DNA of 30,916 nt from JACQXM01 sp964569425. Its GTDB lineage: Bacteria; Planctomycetota; Phycisphaerae; UBA1845. Below, piece by piece: positions 1 through 8,260 of this stretch. Both the position numbers and the translations under genes were made by a program. The notes below the pieces were generated by a model, which was not told the origin of the DNA, did no database searches, and saw only the letters and a program-made list of their open reading frames with translations. The stretch covers positions 1-30,916 of the forward strand of contig CAZMVD010000039.1 of assembly GCA_964569425.1 (NCBI GenBank). Reading direction: 5' to 3'. Every line of letters starts with the position of its first letter. The first letter of the stretch is position 1.

Positions 1-437
1 CACGACAGCCAGTCGCCCACTTCGCGCCCGATGCCCAGGTATTGCGTGCTCAGCCCCAGGTCGCTCTTGCGGTCGATGGGCGTGGTCGGATGGTGAAAAA
101 CCCCGAATACGTCCAGCTTCAACGGCAGGTCCAGCCGCCGGTCGAGCTGCTGCTTGGTGCTGTGCAGCCGCGTCACGCCGGTGCGCAGCCCGATGTCAAC
201 GTGCCAGTCCGATGGCACCCTCTTCGCGTCGAGTTTCGAGAATCCCTCCCCGTCCAGTGCCTCGTGCTCGCCACCCCGCGCCGCACCGTCAATCAGACCC
301 ACCCGCAGCACCCATCCGGTTTCATCCGCGCCGCGCGCCACTCCCTCCGGAATCTCGCCGGCGGCGTCCCGGCAAAACAGCGCCATCACCGCAAACGCGG
401 CGCAAAGACACAAGTTGGCACGGAAAGTTCTCCGCAC
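1..437 (-). CDS. Exported protein, possibly an outer-membrane beta-barrel (C-terminus beyond window)
   Basis: This open frame runs off the left edge, so only about 145 N-terminal codons are visible. The frame opens after a stop at 459-461, and its only usable start is a GTG at 435-437. A GGAGG-type ribosome site lies 8 nt upstream (446-450). The encoded start looks like a Sec signal peptide: basic RRTFR, then a hydrophobic stretch ANLCLCAAFAVMALFC, then a likely cleavage near DAAG/EIPE. The mature part has alternating hydrophobic and polar residues (VDIGLRTGVTRL, LKLDVFGVFHHP, STQYLGIGREVGDWL), as in beta-barrels. An internal ATG at 384-386 would lose the signal peptide. No family is recognised. 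That it is exported is well supported; the barrel is an inference. Confidence 0.65.
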   Translation of the reverse strand, partial: MRRTFRANLCLCAAFAVMALFCRDAAGEIPEGVARGADETGWVLRVGLIDGAARGGEHEALDGEGFSKLDAKRVPSDWHVDIGLRTGVTRLHSTKQQLDRRLDLPLKLDVFGVFHHPTTPIDRKSDLGLSTQYLGIGREVGDWLS

Positions 438-996
438 CCCAGCCCCCTCCCCAAGGGGTCATCGGTGCACCGCCGCATCAACAAGGCGAAACGCCGCAAC
501 CGGCGCCGAATTCCAGACAACTTCCCCATTCGCCGCTGGAATCGATCCGCCCCTGCCCCGCAGGAAATGCACCATCGGCGGCACGGTTCCCCCACCGCGC
601 CGTCGCCCCCCTGAAGGACGATAGGCACGCCGCGGGCCGAAAACGAGCGGGCGCACCTCCCCAGCGGCGCATCCCCGCCATTCCTTCAACGCCGCCGCAT
701 CATCCGACCGATAACAGACGATGCGGTGGCGCGCGCTCGTCGCTTCCGTGCGTCGTTTCTTGGACGCAGGCGCCCGTCCCCCTTGCCCAGGGGGACCACA
801 GGGTGGGGCGGGCGTCTCTGCCCGCCGACGGTGGAGTCGCAGGAATCCGTCCCCCACACCAAAGGGGACCCCGATAATCCGTCCCCCTTGCCAAGGGGGA
901 CCACAGGGGGTTAATCCGAATGGCGAATACGTCCACCGCTCCGCACCCCGCCCCGAGGTCAGGACGCCGCCCTCAACCACAAGAGACGGCCGGACA
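438..996. other. Repeat-bearing spacer without a convincing gene
   Basis: This stretch of about 560 bases separates the left-edge gene from the first glycosyltransferase. Several overlapping frames are open on both strands, but their translations are Arg/Pro/Gly-rich and read straight through palindromic repeats, so I regard them as GC-driven artefacts. The stretch holds two near-identical 28-bp palindromic repeats (776-803 and 881-908) and a degenerate relative near 849-871. A similar CCCCTCCCCAAGGGG string lies at 446-458. I saw no tRNA and no strong promoter. Confidence 0.5.
776..908. repeat. Pair of 28-bp palindromic repeats (REP/MITE-like)
   Basis: Copies at 776-803 and 881-908 differ at one position and are 105 bp apart. 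Each contains an almost perfect inverted repeat, best in the second copy: TCCCCCTT - GCC - AAGGGGGA, followed by CCACAGGG. A degenerate relative lies between them (849-871). Short GC-rich palindromes in a spacer resemble dispersed REP-type elements. Whether this one recurs in the genome cannot be seen from this window. Confidence 0.6.
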
Positions 997-2331
997 ATGA
1001 CCACGCTCGGAGTGTTTCAACACGGTTGGTGGAAAGGCGCATGCGAGGCCGCCGGCCTCGCGGCACTCGAACTGCCCGTAGCATCACACCCGAGTGGAAA
1101 CGCCTATGCCGCAGACCTCGCCGCTCGACTCGCCAACGGCACAGCCGTTGACCGTACTTTGAAAGGTCATAGCCCGAACGTCTGCCTCGACAATGGCGGC
1201 ACCGGCCTCGCCTTCCTCCCGGACGCCCGCGGCGGCGACCGCCTCGACCTGTTGCACGAACGGCTGCAAACCCCGCTCATCTCCCATTTCATCGATCCCC
1301 TGGTCACCGCCTTTCAGGGCCTTGACTGGGGTGTGGTGTGGCAATGCCTGCACAGCCCGCGCTGGTTCAAGGCCATTTGGGACCGCGCGCAGGTGCGGGA
1401 ACTTCAAAGCTGGGGCATGCCGCAGGTGTTCCATCTGCCCATGGCCGCGCCCGACCGCCCCTACGACACGTCGCCCCTCGACCACCGCCGCCAACAGCCC
1501 GTCGTGTCCTTTGTGGGCGCCCAGAACACCAGCTTCTTCGCCGCGGGCGCCACCGCCCCCACGGCCGCACTGGCGCCCGGCGTCTTCGCCCATGCCGCCC
1601 GTGCCGATCTACCCGAACTATCCTTTTTCGACGTTTATTACGATCTGCTGGCCCTGGCCGAACCTGTCCGCCCCAGTGACAACTTGGAGTCACAAATCCG
1701 CAAGTCGGTCGACTACTTCAACGTCAAGCTGTTCTACAACGCCGCCCTGTGCCTCAAGAACCGCGACCGTTTCGTGATCTTCCTGCAGCGCAAACTGGGA
1801 GACCTGTTCCGCCTGGTGGGCCGCGGCTGGGACTCGGCCTACCGGCTCAAGACCGATCCCCCCTTCTCCACCGCCGACGACTACTTCGCCCATTTCCGCA
1901 ACGCCGCCATCAACATCAACCTCGTCAACGGCAACGCCGAATCGGGCCTGAACATGCGGCACTTTGAAATCACCGCCGCGGGCGGGTTTCTGCTCTGCTA
2001 CCGCCAGCCGGAACTCGCCGACCACTTCGAAATTGGCACCGAGTGTGCCGTGTTCGACAACGAAGCCGACCTGCTCGACAAGATCCGCTATTACCTGGCG
2101 CACGGCGAAGAGCGCGCCACAATCGCCCACGCCGGCCAGCGGCGCACCCTGCGCGAAAACCTGTACACCCACCGTCTGCACGCCGCGCTCCAGCAGCTCG
2201 ACGCGCTGAATTCACCCGTTCGCCGCGCGCCGGCCGACGCACCCCGCGCCGCCTACGAAGATGCCGTTCCGACGCCCCGCGCCACGATCACCGGACAACC
2301 ATTACCGCAACCTCAAGGAGCCCCCGCATGA
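997..2331 (+). CDS. CgeB-like glycosyltransferase, first of a tandem pair
   Basis: This 444-aa protein has a C-terminal region typical of the Glyco_trans_1_2 (CgeB/spore-protein) family. The key stretch is GLNMRHFEITAAGGFLLCY, then PELADHF, an EIGTECAVF block and a closing THRLH, which in such enzymes form the nucleotide-sugar-binding half of a GT-B fold. The N-terminal half has WxxxxxCEAAG and LISHFIDP segments matching the paralogue that follows. Its likely role is transfer of a sugar to a surface glycan or protein; donor and acceptor are unknown. I chose the ATG at 997 because similarity to the paralogue begins just after it. The open frame continues upstream to 721, but through palindromic repeats. 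The ribosome site is weak. The gene ends in an ATGA overlap with the next one. Confidence 0.8.
   Translation: MTTLGVFQHGWWKGACEAAGLAALELPVASHPSGNAYAADLAARLANGTAVDRTLKGHSPNVCLDNGGTGLAFLPDARGGDRLDLLHERLQTPLISHFIDPLVTAFQGLDWGVVWQCLHSPRWFKAIWDRAQVRELQSWGMPQVFHLPMAAPDRPYDTSPLDHRRQQPVVSFVGAQNTSFFAAGATAPTAALAPGVFAHAARADLPELSFFDVYYDLLALAEPVRPSDNLESQIRKSVDYFNVKLFYNAALCLKNRDRFVIFLQRKLGDLFRLVGRGWDSAYRLKTDPPFSTADDYFAHFRNAAININLVNGNAESGLNMRHFEITAAGGFLLCYRQPELADHFEIGTECAVFDNEADLLDKIRYYLAHGEERATIAHAGQRRTLRENLYTHRLHAALQQLDALNSPVRRAPADAPRAAYEDAVPTPRATITGQPLPQPQGAPA
2315..2320 (+). promoter_or_regulatory. Strong ribosome binding site that fixes the second glycosyltransferase start
   Basis: AAGGAG lies 7 nt before the ATG at 2328. 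The open frame extends almost 300 bases further upstream inside the previous gene, so this site together with the ATGA overlap decides the start. Confidence 0.75.
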
Positions 2332-3617
2332 CCCGACGTCCGCTGCGCATCGCCACCACCTCACAACTCGAACGCTCCGCCCGCGCCGCCGGGTTCGACG
2401 TGTACGTGGTTCCCCGCGAACTGAACCTGGATTTCAACCGCCCGCTCGCTCAGCGCCTCGCCGATGGCGCCGTCATGCGCGCCTTCCTGGAAAAGCACGA
2501 CGTCGAACTGCTCCTCGACTTCAACACCGAAGCGATGACCCTCAACCCCACCCCCGCCGCCCCGGCGCGCTTCGCGCTCACCAACGCGCTGCTCGGCATT
2601 CCCTATGTCGCCTGCTACCTGGACCCCGTCACCTCCACCATGGCCCGGGTCGACTGGGCCGATCACTGGCAAATCCTGGAAAGCCCCGACTGGATCAAGT
2701 GGGTCTGGGAATCCGCCCACGCCGAGGAACTGGGACGCATGGGCGTCCCCAACATCATCACCATGCCCATGGCCTTCGCCGACGAAAGCGTGGATACATC
2801 CCCACTGCCCGACCCCGACAATGGACCCGTGGTCGCCTTCATGGGGCACCCGGCCTCCTCCTGGTTCGCCTCGCGGCAATCGCTCACCGCCGACACGCTC
2901 GTCGCCGGCCTCACCGCCGCGGCAGTCAACGCCGACATGCCCCACCTGCCTTTCCACAAGATTTATTACGACCTCTACGAATTCGCCACCCCGCCCGCCG
3001 CGTCCGACGATCGCACCGCCCGCGCGACAAAAACGCAGGACTATTTCAACCGCAAGTTCGCCTACAATGCGTACCTCGCCATCAAGCAGCGCGACCGCTT
3101 CGCGCGCTTCCTCAAGCACAAACTGGGCGATGCCTTCGAGCTGATCGGCGACCATTGGCAGCAGCATTGCGGCCTGCCCCACACCCCGCGCATCTGGGAC
3201 ATGAACCTGCTCCACCAGCGCATGCGCCGCGTGCCCATCTGCCTGAACCTCATGAAAGGTTGCCTGGAAACCGGCCTGAACATCCGCCACTTTGAAATCA
3301 CCGGCCACGGCGGGTTCATGCTCACCTATGCCACGCCCGATCTCGGCCAGTGTTTCGAAGTGGGCAAAGAATGCGAAGCCTTCCACCATGAAGAAGAGCT
3401 GCTCGAAAAAATCTCGCACTACCTCGCGCAACCCGCCCGCCGCCGCGAGATCGCCGCCGCCGGCCAGCAGCGCACGTTGAGCGTCCACCTATACAGTCAT
3501 CGCCTGCAAACCCTGGTCACCCTGTTGGAAAAGGCGGGAAAATTGCCGCGCCGCGGCGCGCCGTCGAGGAGCACCTCCGCCCACGAATCTGCGCCCTGCG
3601 CGGCGGGTGCCCCGTGA
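2328..3617 (+). CDS. CgeB-like glycosyltransferase, second of a tandem pair
   Basis: This 429-aa protein is a clear paralogue of the one before it. Shared blocks include DYFNxKxxYNAxL, RDRFxxFLxxKLGDxFxLIG and GLNIRHFEITGHGGFMLTY, with the Glyco_trans_1_2 signature near the C-terminus (residues about 310-410). The start is the ATG in the ATGA overlap, backed by an AAGGAG 7 nt upstream. Its end overlaps the GTG start of the methyltransferase gene by 4 nt, so the three genes are almost certainly co-transcribed and translationally coupled. The role is inferred as a second, related sugar transfer in the same glycan pathway. The Ala/Pro/Ser-rich last 30 residues are probably disordered. Confidence 0.82.
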   Translation: MTRRPLRIATTSQLERSARAAGFDVYVVPRELNLDFNRPLAQRLADGAVMRAFLEKHDVELLLDFNTEAMTLNPTPAAPARFALTNALLGIPYVACYLDPVTSTMARVDWADHWQILESPDWIKWVWESAHAEELGRMGVPNIITMPMAFADESVDTSPLPDPDNGPVVAFMGHPASSWFASRQSLTADTLVAGLTAAAVNADMPHLPFHKIYYDLYEFATPPAASDDRTARATKTQDYFNRKFAYNAYLAIKQRDRFARFLKHKLGDAFELIGDHWQQHCGLPHTPRIWDMNLLHQRMRRVPICLNLMKGCLETGLNIRHFEITGHGGFMLTYATPDLGQCFEVGKECEAFHHEEELLEKISHYLAQPARRREIAAAGQQRTLSVHLYSHRLQTLVTLLEKAGKLPRRGAPSRSTSAHESAPCAAGAP

Positions 3618-4336
3618 ACACCCTCACCCTCGATTCCCTGTTCAAGGCCCAGTTCGGCGAAGACCGTGTGTTGTGGCAGATCTTCCGCGGGAGACCGACC
3701 GGTTATTTCATCGAGGTCGGCGCCTACGACGGCGTGGCACTCAGCAACACCTGGTTTCTCGAACAGATGGGCTGGCACGGCCTGCTCATCGAGCCCATCA
3801 AGCCGCTGTGCGAAAAGGCCGCGGCGGCGCGCCCGCGCAGCCGGGTCATCCACGCCGCCGCCGGACCGCGCGGCTGCCATGGAACGACCACCTTCACCAT
3901 CGCGCAAAACGTCCCCGTGTTGTCTTTCTGGAAAGCCGACGACGAACATCGCGCACGCTGTCTGCGCGAAGGCGCCACTCTCGTTACCGTCGAGGTTCCG
4001 CTGGTGTCGCTCGATGACTTGCTGATGAACGAGCGCCGCAACCCTCCGCCCGAGGGCGGACCGTGGCAATCCCGCAAAGGCTGGTCCATCGACCTCGTGT
4101 CCATCGACGTGGAAGGCGCAGAGCGCGACGTGCTCGATGGCTTTAACCTCGAGCGGTTTCGACCGCGTGTACTGATCCTGGAAAACGACCGCCCCGCCGG
4201 CGCCGCGCTCGATCCGTACCTCCGCGAGCGCGGCTACCGCAAGTTCCACCGCCAGGTCATCAACGACTTCTACATCCGCCTCGACGACCCCGCCGACGAC
4301 CTGACCCTCTTGGGACTGGAAACGCCCGCCACCTGA
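3614..4336 (+). CDS. FkbM family SAM-dependent methyltransferase
   Basis: This 240-aa protein has the Methyltransf_21/FkbM layout. The SAM-binding motif is near residue 30 (GYFIEVGAYDGVALSNTWFLE), an acidic loop follows (LLIEPIKPLCEKA), and the late family signature is IDLVSIDVEGAERDVLDGF near residue 155. Such enzymes usually O-methylate sugars or polyketides. Here the acceptor is presumably a sugar, because the gene overlaps a glycosyltransferase gene by 4 nt (GTGA, with GTG as start). It ends 12 nt before the end of the convergent gene. The family call is firm; the substrate is inferred from context. Confidence 0.88.
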   Translation: MNTLTLDSLFKAQFGEDRVLWQIFRGRPTGYFIEVGAYDGVALSNTWFLEQMGWHGLLIEPIKPLCEKAAAARPRSRVIHAAAGPRGCHGTTTFTIAQNVPVLSFWKADDEHRARCLREGATLVTVEVPLVSLDDLLMNERRNPPPEGGPWQSRKGWSIDLVSIDVEGAERDVLDGFNLERFRPRVLILENDRPAGAALDPYLRERGYRKFHRQVINDFYIRLDDPADDLTLLGLETPAT

Positions 4337-4348
4337 TGGGGCGGACCG

Positions 4349-5086
4349 TTATTTGCCCCCGCTGACCGCCAGTGGCCGGATCTCCAGATCATCAAAGGCC
4401 GTCAACGCGTCGGCTTTGGTCCAGAACCCCACCTTCCCGGCAGCCGGAAAAGTCTCGTCTTCCACTTCGAGCAGCGGCCGGCCGTCAAGGAAGCAGGTAA
4501 TTTTGGATCCGAGCATGATCACGCGCAAGTGGTACCATCGGTCAGGCTCCACGACCACTGATTCCGACGCCAGTTGTTCACGCTTGCCCTCCACCACCTT
4601 ATACAAGCGGAAGTTGCCCTCCAGCGGATTGTACCGGCAAACGTAGTAGTTGTTTTCGTCCTTCAGCCGCCAAACCGGCCCCCCGCCCTGATCTTCCTTG
4701 CCCGCCACCGGCTTGACCCACAGATTGACATCAAGATTCTGGTAGATTGCCTCTTCGGCGATCGCCAGATTAAACGTACGACCCGTGGCCGCCGTTTCCA
4801 CCAGGGCCAGCGCATGGGGGCGAGTCGGTGCACCCTCATCCACCACCACCCGCCAGGTCGGCAACGGAACCGTTGACCCTTTCTCCGCCGTCAGCGCCGC
4901 ACGCCATCCCTGGGGCAACGCGCCCGGCGAGTCGGCTTCAAAGCGAATGCGTAGCGGCCGCGCCGGCGCTTCGGCCGCGCTCCCCTTGGCCGGCGCCGAC
5001 TCCTGACCATACGCCCACCACGCCCCGCCGCCGGCAACGGTCATGGCCAGCAGCAAGGCGGTATTCGATCGTGTTCTCGTTCGCAT
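4349..5086 (-). CDS. Secreted LamG/DUF1080-like (concanavalin-type) protein
   Basis: This 245-aa protein starts with a signal peptide (MRTRTRSNTALLLAMTVAGG, then WWAYGQESA). The remainder, from about residue 45, resembles the jelly-roll domain seen in LamG and DUF1080 (3-keto-glucoside hydrolase-like) proteins of planctomycetes. Typical pieces are FEADSPGALPQGW, GPVWRLKDENNYYVCRYNPLEGNFRLYKV, WYHLRVIMLGSKITCFLDGRPLLEVEDETF and a final AFDDLEI. A binding role or a hydrolase role is possible; I see no clear catalytic signature. AAAGGAG (5092-5098) supports the ATG. It follows two beta-propeller genes on the same strand. Confidence 0.78.
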   Translation of the reverse strand: MRTRTRSNTALLLAMTVAGGGAWWAYGQESAPAKGSAAEAPARPLRIRFEADSPGALPQGWRAALTAEKGSTVPLPTWRVVVDEGAPTRPHALALVETAATGRTFNLAIAEEAIYQNLDVNLWVKPVAGKEDQGGGPVWRLKDENNYYVCRYNPLEGNFRLYKVVEGKREQLASESVVVEPDRWYHLRVIMLGSKITCFLDGRPLLEVEDETFPAAGKVGFWTKADALTAFDDLEIRPLAVSGGK

Positions 5087-5168
5087 AGTGGCTCCTTTCG
5101 TGTGAAACTCCTGGTGACGGCAACCGGCGCCAACGGCCGGTCACCATCCGGTGGGCGACCGTTTAGTA

Positions 5169-5189
5169 CCAGGGACTCAATGTCCCTGG
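5169..5189 (-). terminator. Hairpin after the beta-propeller gene
   Basis: A perfect 8-bp stem, CCAGGGAC - TCAAT - GTCCCTGG, lies 48 nt past the stop of the minus-strand propeller gene. On that strand it is followed by TACTAAACGG, so there is no real U-tract. It may be a weak terminator or a dispersed palindrome. Confidence 0.4.
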
Positions 5190-5236
5190 ATCCGGAGTTC
5201 TCGTGAACACCGCCGCCCCGCGCACAACCACCGCGA

Positions 5237-6502
5237 TCACCCCAGGTCCAGCGCCATGATCTGCTTGCGATCGCGAATGAACAGGGTTTTGCCGACCAGC
5301 GTAGGCGCCGCCCAGGCCGTGCGCTCCAGCAACTGGCACTCCGACAGCACCTCCAGCCCCTTGGGCGAAACCGCCGCCAATGCCAGCTTGCCGTCTTCGT
5401 CCAGCAGAATGAGCTTCCCGTCCGCATACAGACAGGTCGCCTTGGCGAACCCGCGCTCCCGCCACGCAATGGTTCCGTCCTTGATGTTCACCGCGAACAG
5501 AAACGCCGGCCCGAAGTCGCCGCTGGAACCGTACACGTAATCGCCCACGCGAACCGGATTGGTGTGGTGCAGACGCATCTTCCGGCTGTACCACAACTCC
5601 TCAGGCACGGTCTTGCCGTCCTGCTGCGCCAGCCGGATCACCCGACTGCCCGAGTCATACGCCGCCGAAAGAAAAAGAAGGTCGTCACCCGTCCACATGG
5701 GTGTCATCAAATTGGCACCGTACTGCGTGCGATGCTCATGCCGCCACAGCAGCTCCCCGTTGTCGGGGTTCATGCCCGCAATCTCGGCAGACATGAACAC
5801 CACCAGTTGGTCCGCCCCTCCGACCTTGACCAGAATCGGCGACGAATGCGTGATCCTGAAGTCCTGACTCTTCCACACCTGACTGCCGTCCGACAGCTTC
5901 AACGCCACCACCGCCTGACCGGCGTGCTCTTCGCTGCCGCCCACCGGCAGAATCAGCATGTCCTTGTACGCCAATGGACTCGGAGAATAACCCCGCCCCG
6001 GCACCTCCGCCGAATACTCCGCGGCCAGGTCCTTCTTCCAGGCGACCTTGCCCGAGTCCTTCTCAAAACAGTGCAAAACCATGTTCGTGCCGATCGTGTA
6101 CACATACCCGCCCACCACCAGCGGGGTGGCGTGCGGACCCGGACCATATTCGTTCATCAGGGACGTATAAGGCGAAGGATTCTTGTGCTCCCAGAGGGTC
6201 TTCCCCGTCTTCGCGTCCAGCGCAACGCTGAATTCGTCCTCGCCCACGCGGTACATCGTGAACAATCGCCCCTCGTCCACCGCCACCGTGGCGTATCCGT
6301 CGCCCAGCTCGCGCGCCCATAATTTTTCCGGCCCACCCTCAGGCCATGTCGATGCCAGGCCCTTGGCCTCCACCATGAAGTTTCGCTGCGGCCCGCCCCA
6401 CTGCGCCCATTGTGCGTGCACGCCGACCGTCAGACAGCCGAACCCCACCACCACGGCGGCCACCCTCGTCCCCGTTGTCCATCTGGACTGTCGTCTTCGC
6501 AT
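5237..6502 (-). CDS. Exported PQQ-type beta-propeller protein
   Basis: This 421-aa protein begins with a signal peptide (MRRRQSRW, then a hydrophobic run to VGVHAQ). The mature start QWAQWGGPQRNF is the usual opening of planctomycete PQQ-like propellers. At least five blades carry the xDGxxxW-type closing motif (DAKTGKTLWEHK, EKDSGKVAWKKD, LSDGSQVWKSQD, NPDNGELLWRHE, NIKDGTIAWRER). Such BamB-like domains act as binding scaffolds or as quinoprotein folds. I see no heme site, and enzymatic activity is not evident. The ATG at 6502 was chosen over an in-frame one at 6655 because of the signal peptide and a GGAGAGAGG site just upstream. It follows another propeller gene by 32 nt, probably in the same operon. 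Confidence 0.85.
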   Translation of the reverse strand: MRRRQSRWTTGTRVAAVVVGFGCLTVGVHAQWAQWGGPQRNFMVEAKGLASTWPEGGPEKLWARELGDGYATVAVDEGRLFTMYRVGEDEFSVALDAKTGKTLWEHKNPSPYTSLMNEYGPGPHATPLVVGGYVYTIGTNMVLHCFEKDSGKVAWKKDLAAEYSAEVPGRGYSPSPLAYKDMLILPVGGSEEHAGQAVVALKLSDGSQVWKSQDFRITHSSPILVKVGGADQLVVFMSAEIAGMNPDNGELLWRHEHRTQYGANLMTPMWTGDDLLFLSAAYDSGSRVIRLAQQDGKTVPEELWYSRKMRLHHTNPVRVGDYVYGSSGDFGPAFLFAVNIKDGTIAWRERGFAKATCLYADGKLILLDEDGKLALAAVSPKGLEVLSECQLLERTAWAAPTLVGKTLFIRDRKQIMALDLG

Positions 6503-6534
6503 GGTCCTCTCTCCTCTGGAACTGGCCGGCCGGA

Positions 6535-7689
6535 TCACCGCTGACCCTCGCCCGAACCGAAGCAATACAATACCCCATCCTGCGCGCCGATCACCAGATG
6601 GCCTTCGCCGATCGCCGGCGACGCCGAAATCGGCGCCCCGATCTCGAACTTCCAATCCGCTTCACCGCTCCTGATGTCGAAGGCATACAGGAATCCGTCG
6701 TATGATCCCAGATACGCTCGCGACCCTGCAATCACCGCGGACGAATCGATCCGCCCCCGCGCATTGAACGTCCAGCGCGGCGCGCCGGTTTCCGCGTCCA
6801 GGCCGCGGACCCGTCGATCGCGCCCTCCGATGATCACCACACCCTCGTGCACCACCGCCGACGACAGATAAGGAAACTCCCGCTCGCTGTCCCGGTAGGT
6901 CCATACCGTCCGGCCGGTGCGCCAGTCCAACGCCCGAACCTCATTTCCGTAAGTACCCAGGTACACGCGATCACCCACCACCGCTGGCGACGATCCCGAT
7001 GGGGCCCCGATGGAAATCTCGCGCACCCGCACGCCATCCGACAGGTTGAGCACGTGGAAACGCTCGTCGCACCCCGCGACCAGAACAATCTCGCCGCTGA
7101 TCGCGGGCGTGCCGTGCACCTTGCTCTCCGTCGACGTCTTCCAGATCAACTGGCCCGCGCGCCGGTCAACACAGTACACGCTTCCATCGTACGAGCCGAA
7201 CACCAGCCGGTCGCCCGCCACGTTCGCAGACGAAATCACCTGGCTCTCCGTACGAAACGACCACCGCGGCGTCCCTCGCTCCGCGTCCAGCGCGTGCATC
7301 GCCCCTTCGTCGTCACCCACGAATACGGTGCCTTCGATCACCGTCGGAGACGACTGCACCGGCCCGCCCGCCTTGAACTTCCAGCGAACCGCCCCATCGG
7401 CCAGCGCCAGCGAGTAGACGTGCTCGTCGTCACAGCCGACGTACACCGCCCCATCCACAATGGCTGCGGACGACGTAAACGCTTCCTCCGCACGAAACCG
7501 CCAGCGAACGCCCAGCTCGCGCGATAATGCGCCATCCGCCACGCCGACCTGTGCCGGCCCTCCCCGGAACATGGGCCAGGCCCCCGATTGGCGCGCCCGG
7601 CCACTCGCCGGGTCGGATGCTTCGACCGCCGCGCCCACTGACAGCACCAACAACAACTTCCCCGGCAAGCGCTTCAACAGGTTGTTCAC
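6535..7689 (-). CDS. Exported PQQ-type beta-propeller protein (BamB-like)
   Basis: This protein of about 384 aa has a signal peptide (LLKRLPGKLLLVLSVGAAVEA) and then a complete propeller. Blades end in LADGAVRWKFKA, DAERGTPRWSFR, DRRAGQLIWKTS, DWRTGRTVWTYR, DAETGAPRWTFN and DIRSGEADWKFE, spaced about 40 residues apart. I place the start at the GTG 7687-7689 because GGGGGTGA lies just upstream. A second in-frame GTG at 7705-7707 would overlap the preceding stop by 4 nt but has no ribosome site. The open frame reaches back to 8151 only as an out-of-phase reading of the membrane-protein gene. The function is presumably binding or assembly in the envelope. Confidence 0.85.
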   Translation of the reverse strand: MNNLLKRLPGKLLLVLSVGAAVEASDPASGRARQSGAWPMFRGGPAQVGVADGALSRELGVRWRFRAEEAFTSSAAIVDGAVYVGCDDEHVYSLALADGAVRWKFKAGGPVQSSPTVIEGTVFVGDDEGAMHALDAERGTPRWSFRTESQVISSANVAGDRLVFGSYDGSVYCVDRRAGQLIWKTSTESKVHGTPAISGEIVLVAGCDERFHVLNLSDGVRVREISIGAPSGSSPAVVGDRVYLGTYGNEVRALDWRTGRTVWTYRDSEREFPYLSSAVVHEGVVIIGGRDRRVRGLDAETGAPRWTFNARGRIDSSAVIAGSRAYLGSYDGFLYAFDIRSGEADWKFEIGAPISASPAIGEGHLVIGAQDGVLYCFGSGEGQR

Positions 7690-7703
7690 GCGCTCACCCC
7701 CCG

Positions 7704-8156
7704 TCACGGCTTGAACCGCAGCACCAGCGCCGCGCCCACCCCCGCCAGCCCGATCCCCACGAAAAACCACACCCGCGGGGTGGTGGCCGGACGATCCCAC
7801 ATCATCGACACCAAAGTGTTCATGATCGGCGCCCCCGCAAAAACCAGCGGCGCTACGTAAATCGGCTTGCCCCCGTTCTTGAGCGCAAAGACGATGCCCA
7901 GCGCTCCAATAGCCCCCAGAATTCCCGCGAATGTCGATAGCGACATGCCCCGCCCGGTGAACGCCCATGCCTCGCTCTGCGCCGCTTTGAGATAGACCAG
8001 CACCACGACCGACACCACCGCATACGCCAGCCCGACGAACAGGAAAGCCCGCAGGGCGCTGTTCTTCCCCAATGCCGATTGCCCGTGGTGCAGCGTCGGC
8101 ACATACGCCCCCCAGCACACCACCGTCAGCAACACAAACACCATCCACCATTTCAT
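7704..8156 (-). CDS. Small DMT/EamA-like membrane protein
   Basis: This 150-aa, strongly hydrophobic protein has four to five predicted membrane segments (residues about 3-19, 36-57, 73-93, 99-115 and 127-146). The segment GKPIYVAPLVFAGAPIMNTLVSM resembles one half of a drug/metabolite transporter of the EamA type, so it may work as a dimer, as small multidrug-resistance proteins do. The substrate is unknown. AAGGAG lies 6-7 nt before the ATG. It is separated from the thioesterase gene by about 100 nt containing two short hairpins, so it may be transcribed on its own or by readthrough. The membrane call is firm; the transporter family is likely. Confidence 0.72.
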   Translation of the reverse strand: MKWWMVFVLLTVVCWGAYVPTLHHGQSALGKNSALRAFLFVGLAYAVVSVVVLVYLKAAQSEAWAFTGRGMSLSTFAGILGAIGALGIVFALKNGGKPIYVAPLVFAGAPIMNTLVSMMWDRPATTPRVWFFVGIGLAGVGAALVLRFKP

Positions 8157-8209
8157 GCAGGACTCCTTGGTTGAGCCAACCCGTGATGCGTCAAATCACC
8201 CACACGATC

Positions 8210-8242
8210 CGCGGGCTGTAACCCGCGCGGGAATACCCGTGC
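8210..8242. repeat. Two adjacent short hairpins in a spacer
   Basis: CGCGGG - CTGTAA - CCCGCG (8210-8227) is immediately followed by a second small inverted repeat with a CGGG - AATA - CCCG core. They lie between the thioesterase gene and the small membrane-protein gene and could attenuate transcription. There is no U-tract. Confidence 0.4.
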
Positions 8243-8260
8243 CGACCATGTCGGTGTGCG

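Noticed and set aside
721..996. N-terminal extension of the first glycosyltransferase
   Set aside because: The 92 extra codons translate the 28-bp repeats; similarity to the paralogue starts only after ATG 997.
459..1004. Long minus-strand open frames in the spacer (up to 181 codons) and several plus-strand ones (to 221 codons)
   Set aside because: They read through palindromic repeats, are Arg/Gly/Pro-rich, lack ribosome sites and conflict with each other.
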